Positions 5,630 through 14,105 are shown, counted from the first letter of the stretch. The stretch is DNA of 14,454 bases from UBA1738 sp045658645 (GCA_045658645.1 JAZOVJ010000035.1:1-14454), one strand, 5' to 3'. The notes: generated by a model from the letters alone, not told the origin. Numbers and translations: made by a program.

Positions 5630-6598
5630 ATGAAAACAGTTTTTGTGGTAAATCCTGAAGCAGGACAAGGGAAAAATATAGAAAATCTTATACAATCTAT
5701 AAATAACGCAATTTCAAAATTAAAGGCTGATGCACAGGTTTACATCACCAAAAGTGTAGGTGATGCGGAAAAGTACGTCAAGCACTTTTGTAAAAAGTTC
5801 GGACCTGCCAGATTTATTGCATGTGGCGGTGACGGAACCTTGAGCGAGGTGCTCAATGGTGCTATTGAAACAAAAGGCACAGAAATCGGCGTTATTCCTA
5901 TAGGTACAGGTAACGATTTTTGCCGTAATTTTGATAAGGACAGTTGTTTTGATAATATTGAGGGTCAACTGACAGGAGAGGCAGTAGAATGCGATGCTAT
6001 TAAGTTTTCCACCAATGAAAAAACAGGCTACTGCATAAATATGTTCAACATCGGCTTTGACTGCAATGTTGCGGACCTTACTCAATATATGAAGAAGAAA
6101 CCCTTTATATCAGGGTCTTTGGCATATTTTTTATCAATACTGATTACCCTGATAAAGAAAAAAGGCTCTGACCTTAAAATTGAAATAGACGGACGTGTGG
6201 CACATAACGGCAAGCTATTACTGACTTCTCTTGCCAACGGATGCTATTGCGGAGGAGGTATAAAGAGTAATCCGCTTGCGTCTATAAAAGACGGACTTAT
6301 CAGTGTCAATATAATTAAAAACGTTACAAGGCGCAAATTCATATCACTTTTACCGCATTATATGAAAGGGACCTTTTGCACTGTTTCGGGAATTGAAAGG
6401 TACATTTCGTCCCAGAATTGCAGAAATGTAACGGTAACGCCTAATAAGGGAAAAATGCGAATTTGTATTGACGGCGAGATAATGGATGCTGAAAAAACAC
6501 AGTTTGAAATTGTGCACAATGCTTTTAATTTCGTTCTGCCGTATAAGAAAGCTGTTGTAACCGAGTGTTGCGTGCAAAAAATACCGGAGACAGTATAG
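5630..6598 (+). CDS. Diacylglycerol kinase-like lipid kinase (YegS/BmrU family)
   Basis: A 322-residue kinase with the DAGK catalytic fold. The nucleotide-site motifs are VVNPEAGQGK (6-15), CGGDGTLSEVLNG (65-77) and IPIGTGNDFCRNF (89-101). The C-terminal beta-sandwich follows with FNIGFDCNVA, NGCYCGGGIKSNPLA and KDGLISVNII. Members phosphorylate diacylglycerol or related lipids at the inner membrane face using ATP, feeding phospholipid recycling. Gene start: AAGGGG 6-7 nt before ATG 5630. It is the third gene of the run, with a 22-nt gap to the PHP gene and 6 nt to the next gene. All key motifs are intact. Substrate specificity cannot be told from sequence. Confidence 0.88.
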   Translation: MKTVFVVNPEAGQGKNIENLIQSINNAISKLKADAQVYITKSVGDAEKYVKHFCKKFGPARFIACGGDGTLSEVLNGAIETKGTEIGVIPIGTGNDFCRNFDKDSCFDNIEGQLTGEAVECDAIKFSTNEKTGYCINMFNIGFDCNVADLTQYMKKKPFISGSLAYFLSILITLIKKKGSDLKIEIDGRVAHNGKLLLTSLANGCYCGGGIKSNPLASIKDGLISVNIIKNVTRRKFISLLPHYMKGTFCTVSGIERYISSQNCRNVTVTPNKGKMRICIDGEIMDAEKTQFEIVHNAFNFVLPYKKAVVTECCVQKIPETV

Positions 6599-6604
6599 GG
6601 TGCT

Positions 6605-7162
6605 ATGAAAAATAAAATTAGAGAAGAAATGAAACAAAAGCGGAGAAATATGACAGCGGAAGAAGCTTTTGAAAAAAGCAGGACGGCACAAAAGATATTT
6701 CTTGAAAGTGAACAATATAAAAAGGCAAAATCCGTGATGCTTTATTTACCGCTTGGGAACGAGGTAGACACCTCATCTATAATAAAAGCTGCGCTGTATT
6801 CGGGGAAAAATGTGCTTGTGCCGGTAACACACAGCGAAACCTTTGAAATATCGGCTTATAAAATAACGGAAAAAACAGAGTTTGAAAATGGGACATTTTC
6901 TGTAAAAGAGCCAAAAGAAAAGGTAGAATTTGATGCATCTAAAATAGATGTTGTGCTTGTGCCAGGGATTGCATTTGACCGTTTTGGCGGACGTGTTGGC
7001 TTTGGAAAGGGATGCTACGATAAATTCCTTAAGAATATGAAAGCAGTAAAAATAGGATTTTGTTATGACTTTCAGCTAATCCGTCATATAGAAACCGACA
7101 ATAATGATGTTACTATGGATTATATAATAACAGAAAAAGAATTTATAAGAGGGAAACGATGA
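6605..7162 (+). CDS. 5-formyltetrahydrofolate cyclo-ligase
   Basis: A 185-residue enzyme that converts 5-formyl-THF to 5,10-methenyl-THF with ATP, returning a storage folate to one-carbon metabolism. The Lys/Arg-rich N-terminus (KIREEMKQKRR) carries ATP-contacting basic residues, and YLPLGNEVDT (47-56) contacts the folate. The signature VPGIAFDRFGGRVGFGKGCYDKFL spans 119-142, with the Lys-for-Gly and Cys-for-Tyr variations in GFGKGCYD within family tolerance. Length is usual for the family. Its ribosome binding site is weak (AGGGTG at about 6596-6601, overlapping the previous stop), suggesting coupling to the lipid kinase. Its stop overlaps the next start by ATGA. Confidence 0.92.
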   Translation: MKNKIREEMKQKRRNMTAEEAFEKSRTAQKIFLESEQYKKAKSVMLYLPLGNEVDTSSIIKAALYSGKNVLVPVTHSETFEISAYKITEKTEFENGTFSVKEPKEKVEFDASKIDVVLVPGIAFDRFGGRVGFGKGCYDKFLKNMKAVKIGFCYDFQLIRHIETDNNDVTMDYIITEKEFIRGKR

Positions 7163-8808
7163 AGAAAAGAGTTTGGGACTGGATAGTAAAAAACGGAAAG
7201 AAGAATTTACCTGCAATAATTGTATTAACCCTGTTGAGCGTGGCTATGTCTGTGGTACAGGTACGGTTTGCTACTGCATCAAAGGATGTTATTGACGTGG
7301 CAACCAAACAAACGGACGGCATATTTATAGCCGTGTTTGGAGTCTTAGCGGGACTTTTGGTGTTCAGGCTTATATTGCAGATTATTGCAAACTACATAGA
7401 GGTTCATACAACTTCACGGTTTGAAATTGCATTGAAGCGCCGTATTTTTAATACGCTTATAGGAAAAGACTATCTTTCTGTGGCAAAATATCACTCAGGT
7501 GAGCTGTTAAACAGAATTGAAAGCGATGTGTCGGTAATAGTAAGCGGAACTATTGCAATACTTCCGTCTGCAGCGTTATTGCTAACAAGTATTATTGCTG
7601 CCTTTTTTGTACTTTTCAATATTGACAAGACTTTGGCGGTTATAATTTTGTGTATAGGACCATTTGTCGTGATTGGTGCAAGAATTTACTCTGCGAAACT
7701 CAAAGAAATGCACAAAAAATGTCAGGAATATAACGGAAAAACAAAATCGTTTATGCTTGAGATTTTGCAAAATCTTTTAGTTGTGAAATCCTTTGGAAAT
7801 GAAAAGGTTGTTCTTGATAAAAGTCAGGAGCTTCAGGAGAAGAGCTATAAGCTGCGTATCAAACGGGTGACAATATCTTTGATTGCGCAGGTAGGACTAT
7901 TTATGATTTTCAATGCGGGATACTATTTTGCATTGGGATATGGTGCTTACAGGCTATCGACAGGCGCACTTACCTATGGCGATGTGATGGCGATTCTGGC
8001 ACTTGTGAATCAAATTCAAATGCCGTTTAAAAGTATTTCCTCATTATTGCCACAGGTTTTTGCAGTATCTGCTTCTGTTGAAAGAATTTTAGAACTTGAA
8101 GATTTGAAGAGCGAAGGTACATCGGAAAGAGAAATAGGTACTGATATTTACAATGATTTAGAAGAGATTGTGTATGAAAATGCAACCTTTTCATACAGTG
8201 ATGATTCTGTTGTTTCCGGCATAGATATGAGGATTAAAAAGGGCGAGTGTGTGGTTATAGCCGGAGAATCGGGAGCGGGAAAGAGTACTGCGATAAAGCT
8301 TCTTCTTGGAATAATGAAGCCGGAGAGCGGAAGAATTTACATAAGAGGCGGATTTGGGGAAATAGGTATAGGAAAAGAAACAAGACCGCTTTTTGCATAT
8401 GTACCGCAAGGCAATCTAATACTTTCAGGTACAATTCGTGAAAACGTATCATTCGGGCATATTGATGCAAAAGAAGAGGATATAATAAATGCCTGCAAGA
8501 TTGCGCAGATTTGGGAGTTCATAGAAACTCTTGATTTGGGACTTGACACAGTTTTGGGAGAAAAGGGTCTGGGACTTTCAGAGGGACAGGCACAGAGAAT
8601 TTCTATTGCAAGAGCTCTGCTACACGATGCACCGATTCTTCTTCTGGACGAGTCAACGTCAGCACTTGATTCCGTAACTGAAAAGGCACTTCTTTCTGCA
8701 ATACACAGTATGACGGATAAGACCTGCATAATTGTAAGTCATAGGCAGGCAGCCTTTGATATAAGCGACAAAGTTATTTACATTGAAAAGAAAAATTCGG
8801 AGGATTAG
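7159..8808 (+). CDS. ABC exporter half-transporter (fused permease and ATPase)
   Basis: A 549-residue type IV ABC exporter subunit, probably a homodimer. About six transmembrane helices cover residues 18-300. The ATPase has Walker A GESGAGKST (369-377), Q-loop YVPQGN (414-419) followed by the family motif LSGTIRENV, signature LSEGQ (473-477, a mild variant of LSGGQ), Walker B ILLLDEST with the catalytic Glu (about 493-500), the D-loop SALD, and H-loop SHR (527-529). All catalytic residues are present, so it should be active. It is slightly shorter than the 570-600 residues usual for MsbA/BmrA-like exporters. Substrate unknown; lipids, peptides and drugs are all possible. It starts inside the previous stop codon (ATGA at 7159-7162), indicating translational coupling. 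Confidence 0.92.
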   Translation: MKKRVWDWIVKNGKKNLPAIIVLTLLSVAMSVVQVRFATASKDVIDVATKQTDGIFIAVFGVLAGLLVFRLILQIIANYIEVHTTSRFEIALKRRIFNTLIGKDYLSVAKYHSGELLNRIESDVSVIVSGTIAILPSAALLLTSIIAAFFVLFNIDKTLAVIILCIGPFVVIGARIYSAKLKEMHKKCQEYNGKTKSFMLEILQNLLVVKSFGNEKVVLDKSQELQEKSYKLRIKRVTISLIAQVGLFMIFNAGYYFALGYGAYRLSTGALTYGDVMAILALVNQIQMPFKSISSLLPQVFAVSASVERILELEDLKSEGTSEREIGTDIYNDLEEIVYENATFSYSDDSVVSGIDMRIKKGECVVIAGESGAGKSTAIKLLLGIMKPESGRIYIRGGFGEIGIGKETRPLFAYVPQGNLILSGTIRENVSFGHIDAKEEDIINACKIAQIWEFIETLDLGLDTVLGEKGLGLSEGQAQRISIARALLHDAPILLLDESTSALDSVTEKALLSAIHSMTDKTCIIVSHRQAAFDISDKVIYIEKKNSED

Positions 8809-8809
8809 A

Positions 8810-9628
8810 ATGGGAAAATTTGACGGAATACTTTTATGCACCGACCTTGACTGCACACTTTTATCATCAAAATCAACAGTTTCTGATGAAAACATAAAAG
8901 CCATAAACTATTTTAAAGAAGAAGGCGGAAAATTCACATTTGTAACAGGAAGAGTACCAAAGGGTGCGGGACTGATACAAAAATGGGTAGAACCGAATGC
9001 CCCGATAGTGGTTTTTAACGGTGCAGGAGTTTACGACTTGGAAAAGGAAAAACTTTTATGGGGTACATATCTTCCGGAAAGTGCCAAAAAAGTTGTTGAA
9101 TATGTAGAGGATAGAGCTCCTAGTTTTGGGCTTATGGTTTGCACCGATGAAAAGATATATCATCCTTCTATAAATGAATGGGTAGAAGCGAATTATAAGC
9201 TGGAGAATTTTTTGCCGGATACAACTCCATGGAGTGAAATAAAAGAAAAATGGAAGAAAGTGATTTTTGTTGTAAACGAAATAGATATGCCTGTAGTTAT
9301 AGATGCGGTGGAAAAATCCGGATATAAGGATGAATTCCATTTTGTAAGAAGCTGTGCAAATTATTACGAAATGCTTCCGAAAGGTCAGAACAAAAGAACA
9401 GGAGTTGAAAAGCTTTGCAAGATTACAGGTATTTCAAAGGATAAGACTATAGCAATCGGCGACAATGAAAACGACATCGAAATGATAGAATATGCGGGAT
9501 TGGGAATTGCTGTCGGAAATGCTACCGATAGTGTTAAGAAAATCGCTGATTTAGTTACTGTAACGAATGATGAAGATGCAGTGGCAAGAGTAATATGGGA
9601 TTTGGATACCGGGAAAATAAGAATATAA
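8810..9628 (+). CDS. Cof-type HAD-superfamily hydrolase
   Basis: A 272-residue cytoplasmic phosphatase of the HAD IIB (Cof) type. Motif I is DLDCT (12-16, nucleophile and acid Asp), motif II is FVTGR (44-48), motif III Lys is near KGQNKRTGVEKLC (191-203), and motif IV is IGDNENDIEMI (216-226). The central cap is of the C2b size. Members dephosphorylate sugar phosphates, FMN, pyridoxal phosphate and similar compounds with broad overlap. ATG 8810 is chosen because GGAGG at 8799-8803 sits 6 nt upstream and the protein then begins one strand before motif I; a TTG start at 8783 would overlap the ABC gene without benefit. It starts 1 nt after the ABC stop and is the last gene of the run before the shared terminator. 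Confidence 0.9.
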   Translation: MGKFDGILLCTDLDCTLLSSKSTVSDENIKAINYFKEEGGKFTFVTGRVPKGAGLIQKWVEPNAPIVVFNGAGVYDLEKEKLLWGTYLPESAKKVVEYVEDRAPSFGLMVCTDEKIYHPSINEWVEANYKLENFLPDTTPWSEIKEKWKKVIFVVNEIDMPVVIDAVEKSGYKDEFHFVRSCANYYEMLPKGQNKRTGVEKLCKITGISKDKTIAIGDNENDIEMIEYAGLGIAVGNATDSVKKIADLVTVTNDEDAVARVIWDLDTGKIRI

Positions 9629-9659
9629 AAATAAGCAATCATAACGATTGCTTATTTTT
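9627..9659. terminator. Bidirectional terminator between convergent genes
   Basis: 14-bp stem AAAAATAAGCAATC (9627-9640) / GATTGCTTATTTTT (9646-9659), loop ATAAC. The A-tract and T-tract flanks let it stop both the HAD operon (plus) and the DUF1015 gene (minus), whose stop codon begins 3 nt beyond it. Confidence 0.92.
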
Positions 9660-9661
9660 GT

Positions 9662-10969
9662 TTACAAAAGATTAAATAAAACACCGGTTGCGGGTTTTGG
9701 ATAAATGCAGATTGAATGTGCCGGTAACTTTTCACCTGAATTAGTAATTGCGTGCATCTGATAAGTCTTAACAGGATTGATTGCAAAGAAACAACTGCAT
9801 TCTGTTCGCTTTACAAACTGTATACCTTCTGTGATGCTCTTTGTATAGGTAATACAATCAGAATATTTTTCTTCAGGAATATTTAAAACATCTTCTAAAA
9901 TCAGCTTGTTTAAAACTGTTACGTCAAGGCCTAAATAGGCATCGCTTTTATCACTGATGCGGTCTTTTAACGAGATATCGTCCTTTAGTGTAAGCCTGTA
10001 GAAATATTCGCCGCCGCAATAAAGTGCAATTTTATTTTCGTTTCTTGTGGTAACAATCTGCTTTTTTATAGTGTCAACAAAATCAGCAGTGTCAAGGTCC
10101 ACAATGATTTTTTCTACCTTAAAGTTATCCTGACAAGCGGCTATAAAGAAAGACTCGTTAAACTCTTTATCAAATTTAATCATTCTGTGGAATGGAAGAA
10201 GCATAAGACTTTCATCATATACGTTTGTAAGAAGAGTCATAATGTAGTTATATGGCTCATTGCCTGTATGGTTTGGGTTGTTTTTTTTGCACTCAGCCTG
10301 GTACTTAAGTGCTGTTTCATATCTGTTTTGTCCGTCCGCAATGTAAATGGTGTGAGGTTTCATTGCATTTATAATAAAGTCGATTTTATCTTCATCAGTA
10401 ATTCTCCACAAATGCTCCTTGGCACCGTCAGGAAGAACAAAAGACATATCAGGAGTAGAGTCCTTAATTTCGGTAATGACGTGTGAAAGATCCTTTTCAC
10501 TTTCAATATATAGACCGCTTATCATATTAAGGTTAGCCTTTGTTTTAGATAATAGTTCATATCTGCCGTTTTTGTCAGCAGGTGTTGTGTCCTCGCATGT
10601 CAAGACGTGATTGCCGAAGTCCTCAAGTTTTAAGAGCGTAACAAAACCTTTGTTTGTATAAACAGAGCCGTTGAATTCAACTTCCTGTTCATAAAGGTAT
10701 ATGGCAGGCTTCGTATCTTGTATAATAATATCTTTTTTAAGCCAGTCTTCAAGATAATTCCTTGAACGAGTAAAAGCGTTGTCATCATCAGTATCGGTAT
10801 CAAAACTCTTTCCTTTTGAAAGACGGATTGAATTATACTCGTGTCGGTTATAAAGTTCGTCCTGCTCGTCAGTAAGAAGAGCATCATAAGGCGGAGACAT
10901 TACAAGTCCAAGGTTGTCAATTTTTTCTGCGTTATATATATATCCCTTAAAAGAAGTTATATCAGCCAT
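9662..10969 (-). CDS. DUF1015 family protein, variant motifs
   Basis: A 435-residue cytoplasmic protein of the DUF1015 family, whose function is not established. The fold landmarks are the start TSFKGYIYN...GLVMSPPYDAL, the internal HLWRITDEDKI (186-196), IYIADGQNRYETALKY (208-223), and the C-terminal end HSICIYPKPATGVLFNLL. Two positions that are usually His-rich in this family are altered: the usual PHE-like site reads TCED (124-127), and the usual DGHHRYE reads DGQNRYE (212-218). ATG at 10967-10969 is chosen because GAGGTGA lies just upstream of it; the further ATG at 10985 has no ribosome binding site. It converges on the HAD gene and has its own promoter. It may be a diverged paralogue rather than the canonical member. 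Confidence 0.85.
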   Translation of the reverse strand: MADITSFKGYIYNAEKIDNLGLVMSPPYDALLTDEQDELYNRHEYNSIRLSKGKSFDTDTDDDNAFTRSRNYLEDWLKKDIIIQDTKPAIYLYEQEVEFNGSVYTNKGFVTLLKLEDFGNHVLTCEDTTPADKNGRYELLSKTKANLNMISGLYIESEKDLSHVITEIKDSTPDMSFVLPDGAKEHLWRITDEDKIDFIINAMKPHTIYIADGQNRYETALKYQAECKKNNPNHTGNEPYNYIMTLLTNVYDESLMLLPFHRMIKFDKEFNESFFIAACQDNFKVEKIIVDLDTADFVDTIKKQIVTTRNENKIALYCGGEYFYRLTLKDDISLKDRISDKSDAYLGLDVTVLNKLILEDVLNIPEEKYSDCITYTKSITEGIQFVKRTECSCFFAINPVKTYQMHAITNSGEKLPAHSICIYPKPATGVLFNLL

Positions 10970-11000
10970 CAGAAATTCACCTCGCATTCAGTATAAAAAT

Positions 11001-11029
11001 ATTTTATACCATATATATTTACAAGTCAA
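11001..11029 (-). promoter_or_regulatory. Promoter of the DUF1015 gene
   Basis: On minus: -35 TTGACT (plus 11024-11029), 17-bp spacer to -10 TAAAAT (plus 11001-11006). The overlapping TATAAA (plus 11003-11008) is preceded by TGG, an extended -10, with a 15-bp spacer. Which -10 is used is open. The leader to ATG 10969 is about 25 nt. Confidence 0.6.
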
Positions 11030-11132
11030 GGTAATTATCATTACAAATTTTAGTCAATTTTTTGTAAAAATTGTTGTTATTAAATTTGTTATGCGGGAAA
11101 TACTATTTATGCAGAATGAGAGGAGTGATAAA

Positions 11133-11309
11133 ATGAGTTCTCAAGGATTTATAAAAGGAATGGCGGCGGGAATTGTACTTGGTGCTTGTGCAACAATGAT
11201 AGTAGACCCTGTATCTGACCGTCAGCGTAACAAGATGCGAAGAAAAACAGAAGGAATGTTCAAAAGCCTTGGAAATATAGTAGATACAGCCCTTGATATG
11301 TTCCGATAA
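11133..11309 (+). CDS. Small YtxH-like membrane protein
   Basis: A 58-residue protein starting MSSQGFIKGMAAGIVLGACA. A single glycine/alanine-rich transmembrane helix (about residues 7-25) is followed by a basic, amphipathic tail with DRQRNKMRRKTEGMFKSLG. This layout is that of the YtxH/gas-vesicle-like small membrane proteins common in Firmicutes, often stress-induced; I cannot show more. AGGAG at 11121-11125 lies 7 nt before ATG 11133. A longer reading from upstream has no ribosome binding site and crosses an AT-rich promoter region. It is divergent from DUF1015 and closed by its own terminator. Confidence 0.72.
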   Translation: MSSQGFIKGMAAGIVLGACATMIVDPVSDRQRNKMRRKTEGMFKSLGNIVDTALDMFR

Positions 11310-11314
11310 AAGAG

Positions 11315-11354
11315 GCGATGTCGCAGGATAACAAAACTTGCGGTGTCGCTTTTT
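11315..11354 (+). terminator. Intrinsic terminator of the YtxH-like gene
   Basis: GCGATGTCGCAGG (11315-11327) pairs with CTTGCGGTGTCGC (11337-11349) over 13 positions if G-U pairs are counted; loop ATAACAAAA; T-run 11350-11354. The G-U pairs favour function as plus-strand RNA. Confidence 0.8.
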
Positions 11355-11368
11355 GTTTGTTTATGAAA

Positions 11369-11397
11369 TTGACTTAACTTGTAAAATATGGTAGAAT
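11369..11397 (+). promoter_or_regulatory. Promoter of the acyltransferase-DUF2156-GNAT run
   Basis: -35 TTGACT at 11369-11374, 17-bp spacer, -10 TAGAAT at 11392-11397 with extended -10 TG at 11389-11390. Leader of about 24 nt with AAAGGTG before ATG 11428. Confidence 0.72.
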
Positions 11398-11427
11398 AGT
11401 GTGAAAAATGTAGAAAGGTGAAAAATT

Positions 11428-12456
11428 ATGCAAAGAAAAAATGAACTGTCATTTTTAAATATAATATTTTGCCTGCTTGTGATTTTTATTCACGTATCTT
11501 CTGCTCCTGTTACAGAACTTTCGAAAGAAAGCTGGCAATATGGCGTAATTTTTGTGCCTTGGAGACTGTCAGCATTTGTGGTTCAGGGGTTTATATTCTT
11601 AAGCGGACTAAAAATGTTCTTAAAGGAAGATAAACAAGGATATAAAAAGTATTATACAAACAAATTCTCTAAAATCGTATTGCCGTATATTCTGGCAGCT
11701 ATACTTTTTTATGCGTATTTTTTGTGGCGCAACTATTTTGGTTTCAGCATAAAAGACATTCTTGGATATATTGTAAAAGGAGATTTGGTATCGCATTTCT
11801 ATTTTGTTGTTGTGATAGTCCAGTTCTATCTTTTAAAGCCTGTCTGGAGATTTATGGTAAACAAAATTTCTCCTGAAGTAGCGGTTGTTATATCAATCGT
11901 GGTTATGTTTTTGTGTAAATACGGACTTTCATTTTTTCAGTATAATGACAGACTGTTCACAACATATTTGGCATATTGGGTTATGGGATGCTATGCAGGA
12001 AAACACTATATAGGTGTGCTTAATCATATAAGGAAATATAAAAAGGCATACATATCCCAGTTTGTGATAGTGGGAGCTATTGAAGCCTTGGTTTCATACA
12101 AACAGTTCGTATATGGCGGAATGAGGCTTTTAGAGGAACTGCATTTTATATATTGCATAAGTGCAATTTTAGCCACATCAGGTATTGCAACTATGGTGGC
12201 AGACTGGGTGATGGAGAAAAAACTGTCAAAGAAAATTGACAATGCAAGCTACTATATCTATTTAATTCATCCGCTGTTTATATTTATAACAAACGGACTG
12301 TTATCAAAATACGGAGTATGTGATGTTGGTGTTGGATTTGTAATCCGAAGCGTAATAACATACATTTTATCAATTTTTATTTCAATAGCGTATATGGAAA
12401 CAAAGAGAAAAATTAAGAGGGACGGAATATGTCAGAATTTAAAAAAGCAAGGATAG
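11428..12456 (+). CDS. Membrane acyltransferase 3 family protein
   Basis: A 342-residue integral membrane protein with about ten transmembrane helices. It opens with NELSFLNIIFCLLVIFIHVSS, the first helix with the conserved His of acyltransferase-3 (PF01757) enzymes, followed by RLSAFVVQGFIFLSGLKMF and YYTNKFSKIVLPYILAA, the conserved Arg and 'kr..kil.Py' elements. The C-terminal DNASYYIYLIHPLFIFI is also characteristic. Such enzymes move acetyl or succinyl groups onto sugars, peptidoglycan, teichoic acids or exopolysaccharides; the acceptor is unknown. It overlaps the following gene by 28 nt. Confidence 0.85.
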   Translation: MQRKNELSFLNIIFCLLVIFIHVSSAPVTELSKESWQYGVIFVPWRLSAFVVQGFIFLSGLKMFLKEDKQGYKKYYTNKFSKIVLPYILAAILFYAYFLWRNYFGFSIKDILGYIVKGDLVSHFYFVVVIVQFYLLKPVWRFMVNKISPEVAVVISIVVMFLCKYGLSFFQYNDRLFTTYLAYWVMGCYAGKHYIGVLNHIRKYKKAYISQFVIVGAIEALVSYKQFVYGGMRLLEELHFIYCISAILATSGIATMVADWVMEKKLSKKIDNASYYIYLIHPLFIFITNGLLSKYGVCDVGVGFVIRSVITYILSIFISIAYMETKRKIKRDGICQNLKKQG

Positions 12457-13307
12457 AGGACAAGGGTGAAATAGAGCAAATACTTAATAAATGCCCGTGC
12501 CCAAGCCTTGAGTATAATTTTACAACCCTGTTCTTGTGGCAGGATATATTTGATATAGAATATAAAATCGAAGATGAGGTCCTTTATATACGAAGCGGGG
12601 CGGATAAAAAATCTTATCTGTTTCCTTGCGGAAGCGGGGATATAGATAACGCTGTAACCAAACTTTTAGAAGAGGAAAAAATTCAATTTTACAGTATTAG
12701 TGAAGAAAATAAAGATTACCTTGAGAAAAAGGCGTCCGGACGGTTTGAGTTTTTTGAGAAAAGAAATGACGGTGATTATGTATACCTTTGCGAAAGTCTT
12801 GCGACTCTGAAAGGTAAAAAGCTCAGTGCAAAGCGAAATCATATAAACAGATTTACAGCTGAAAATCCTGACTGGAGGTATGAGCCTATAACCTCAGAAA
12901 ATATACAGGAAGTAAAAAATATGCACGAAAAATGGTGCGAAATAGTAGATGACGGGACTAAAAAAGGTCTTTCAAAAGAAAGTGCAGTTGTAAAAAAAGC
13001 ACTGAAATATTATGATGAACTTGGTTTGTCGGGCGGTCTTATAAGAACGAAAGGCGAAGTGGTCGCATTTTCTTTGGGTGACAGGCTTAACGATAAAACG
13101 TTTTTAGTGCATATTGAAAAGGCATTTGCTAATATAACAGGTGCTTATCAGATCATAAACCGTGAGTTTGTTCTGAATAATTGTATGGATTACGAGTTTA
13201 TAAACAGAGAAGATGATACGGGAGACGAAAGCTTAAGGAAAGCAAAATTGTCTTACAGACCTTTTGAAATCGTAAAAAAATATGAGGCAAAGGAAAAAGC
13301 ACAATGA
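12429..13307 (+). CDS. DUF2156-domain protein (phosphatidylglycerol lysyltransferase C-terminal fold)
   Basis: A 292-residue cytoplasmic protein with no membrane segment. The family signature is the block KGKKLSAKRNHINRF near residues 130-145, followed by NPDWRYEPI and a second GNAT-like half with LGLSGGLIRTKGEVVAFSLG and YQIINREFV. DUF2156 corresponds to the LPG_synthase_C fold (tandem GNAT), which in MprF transfers an aminoacyl group from tRNA to a lipid; stand-alone soluble forms in clostridia have no settled function. Start: ATG 12429 with AGAGG at 12416-12420, inside the end of the upstream gene. Its last codons overlap the GNAT start by 4 nt (13304-13307). Confidence 0.85.
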   Translation: MSEFKKARIEDKGEIEQILNKCPCPSLEYNFTTLFLWQDIFDIEYKIEDEVLYIRSGADKKSYLFPCGSGDIDNAVTKLLEEEKIQFYSISEENKDYLEKKASGRFEFFEKRNDGDYVYLCESLATLKGKKLSAKRNHINRFTAENPDWRYEPITSENIQEVKNMHEKWCEIVDDGTKKGLSKESAVVKKALKYYDELGLSGGLIRTKGEVVAFSLGDRLNDKTFLVHIEKAFANITGAYQIINREFVLNNCMDYEFINREDDTGDESLRKAKLSYRPFEIVKKYEAKEKAQ

Positions 13308-14077
13308 TTTTACCTGCAGAATTACGCCATAAAGAGCAGATTATAACGCTTTGGAGCAGTGCGTTTGGCGACAAAAAAGAGGATATAAACAAATATCTTG
13401 ATACCATCTTTAAATATTTTTTGGTTTTCGAAGAAGACGGCGCAGTTTTGGGTATGCTGTCTGTTTTGCCTGTTTCTTTTTGCGGTAAAAATGGCGGATA
13501 TATTTATGCAGTAACAACCCATAAAAATTATAGGGGTCAGGGGATATGCAACAAGCTGATGGAGTATGTTAAAGCGGAAAAAACATATGATTTTCTTACC
13601 TTAAAGCCTCAGGATGAGGGACTTTTTGAGTTTTATGGAAAAATGGGATTTGAAAAAGTATCCTGTCTATCAAAACATGAGCTTTCGGTAACTAAAAGCA
13701 CTTGGCAGGGTTACAGCTTAAAAATACTGAATGCACAGGAATATGAGTTGGCAAGAAATGCGTATTTTGGGAAAGGCGAAATCATAAAATGGGACAGTGA
13801 GATGCTTTCCTTTGCAAAGGATATGTATGATGGAACTTTTTATGCCATAGAAAAAGACGGAAAAGATACAGGACTTGCTTTTTTATATAAAAACAAAAAC
13901 GTGATGATTATAAAGGAACTTTTGTCAGAAGAAAATGAGAAAACCGCAAATTTTGTTGCAAATGCTCTTGGATGTGAAAAGGCGGAGATTGTTTTTAAAA
14001 ACCCGAATGGAAAAGAGGGTTTTATGATTTACCCCAAGGATATGAAAGACGGTTATTTTAATATTTATTTTGACTGA
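13304..14077 (+). CDS. GNAT-family acetyltransferase
   Basis: A 257-residue protein. The N-terminal half is a GNAT domain: opening ILPAELRHKEQIITLWSSAFGD, the beta-4 strand YIYAVTTHKNYRGQG with the acetyl-CoA pyrophosphate loop YRGQGICNKLM (about 76-86), and FEFYGKMGFEKV with the usual Tyr near the thiol site. The C-terminal about 120 residues form an additional domain of unclear role, as in Eis-like two-domain acetyltransferases. It is translationally coupled to the DUF2156 gene (ATGA overlap), and the two are probably one functional unit. No clear terminator follows; the tRNA promoter begins about 30 nt downstream. Confidence 0.85.
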   Translation: MILPAELRHKEQIITLWSSAFGDKKEDINKYLDTIFKYFLVFEEDGAVLGMLSVLPVSFCGKNGGYIYAVTTHKNYRGQGICNKLMEYVKAEKTYDFLTLKPQDEGLFEFYGKMGFEKVSCLSKHELSVTKSTWQGYSLKILNAQEYELARNAYFGKGEIIKWDSEMLSFAKDMYDGTFYAIEKDGKDTGLAFLYKNKNVMIIKELLSEENEKTANFVANALGCEKAEIVFKNPNGKEGFMIYPKDMKDGYFNIYFD

Positions 14078-14105
14078 TATAAAAGAAATTATTTGGATAA
14101 AAGAC

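Noticed and set aside
8783..8809. TTG start for the HAD hydrolase
   Set aside because: It lies inside the ABC gene without a ribosome binding site, whereas ATG 8810 follows GGAGG by 6 nt.
10914..11132. Longer form of the YtxH-like protein starting upstream
   Set aside because: The extension crosses the DUF1015 start and the divergent promoter region, is AT-rich with no domain, and lacks a ribosome binding site; ATG 11133 has AGGAG.
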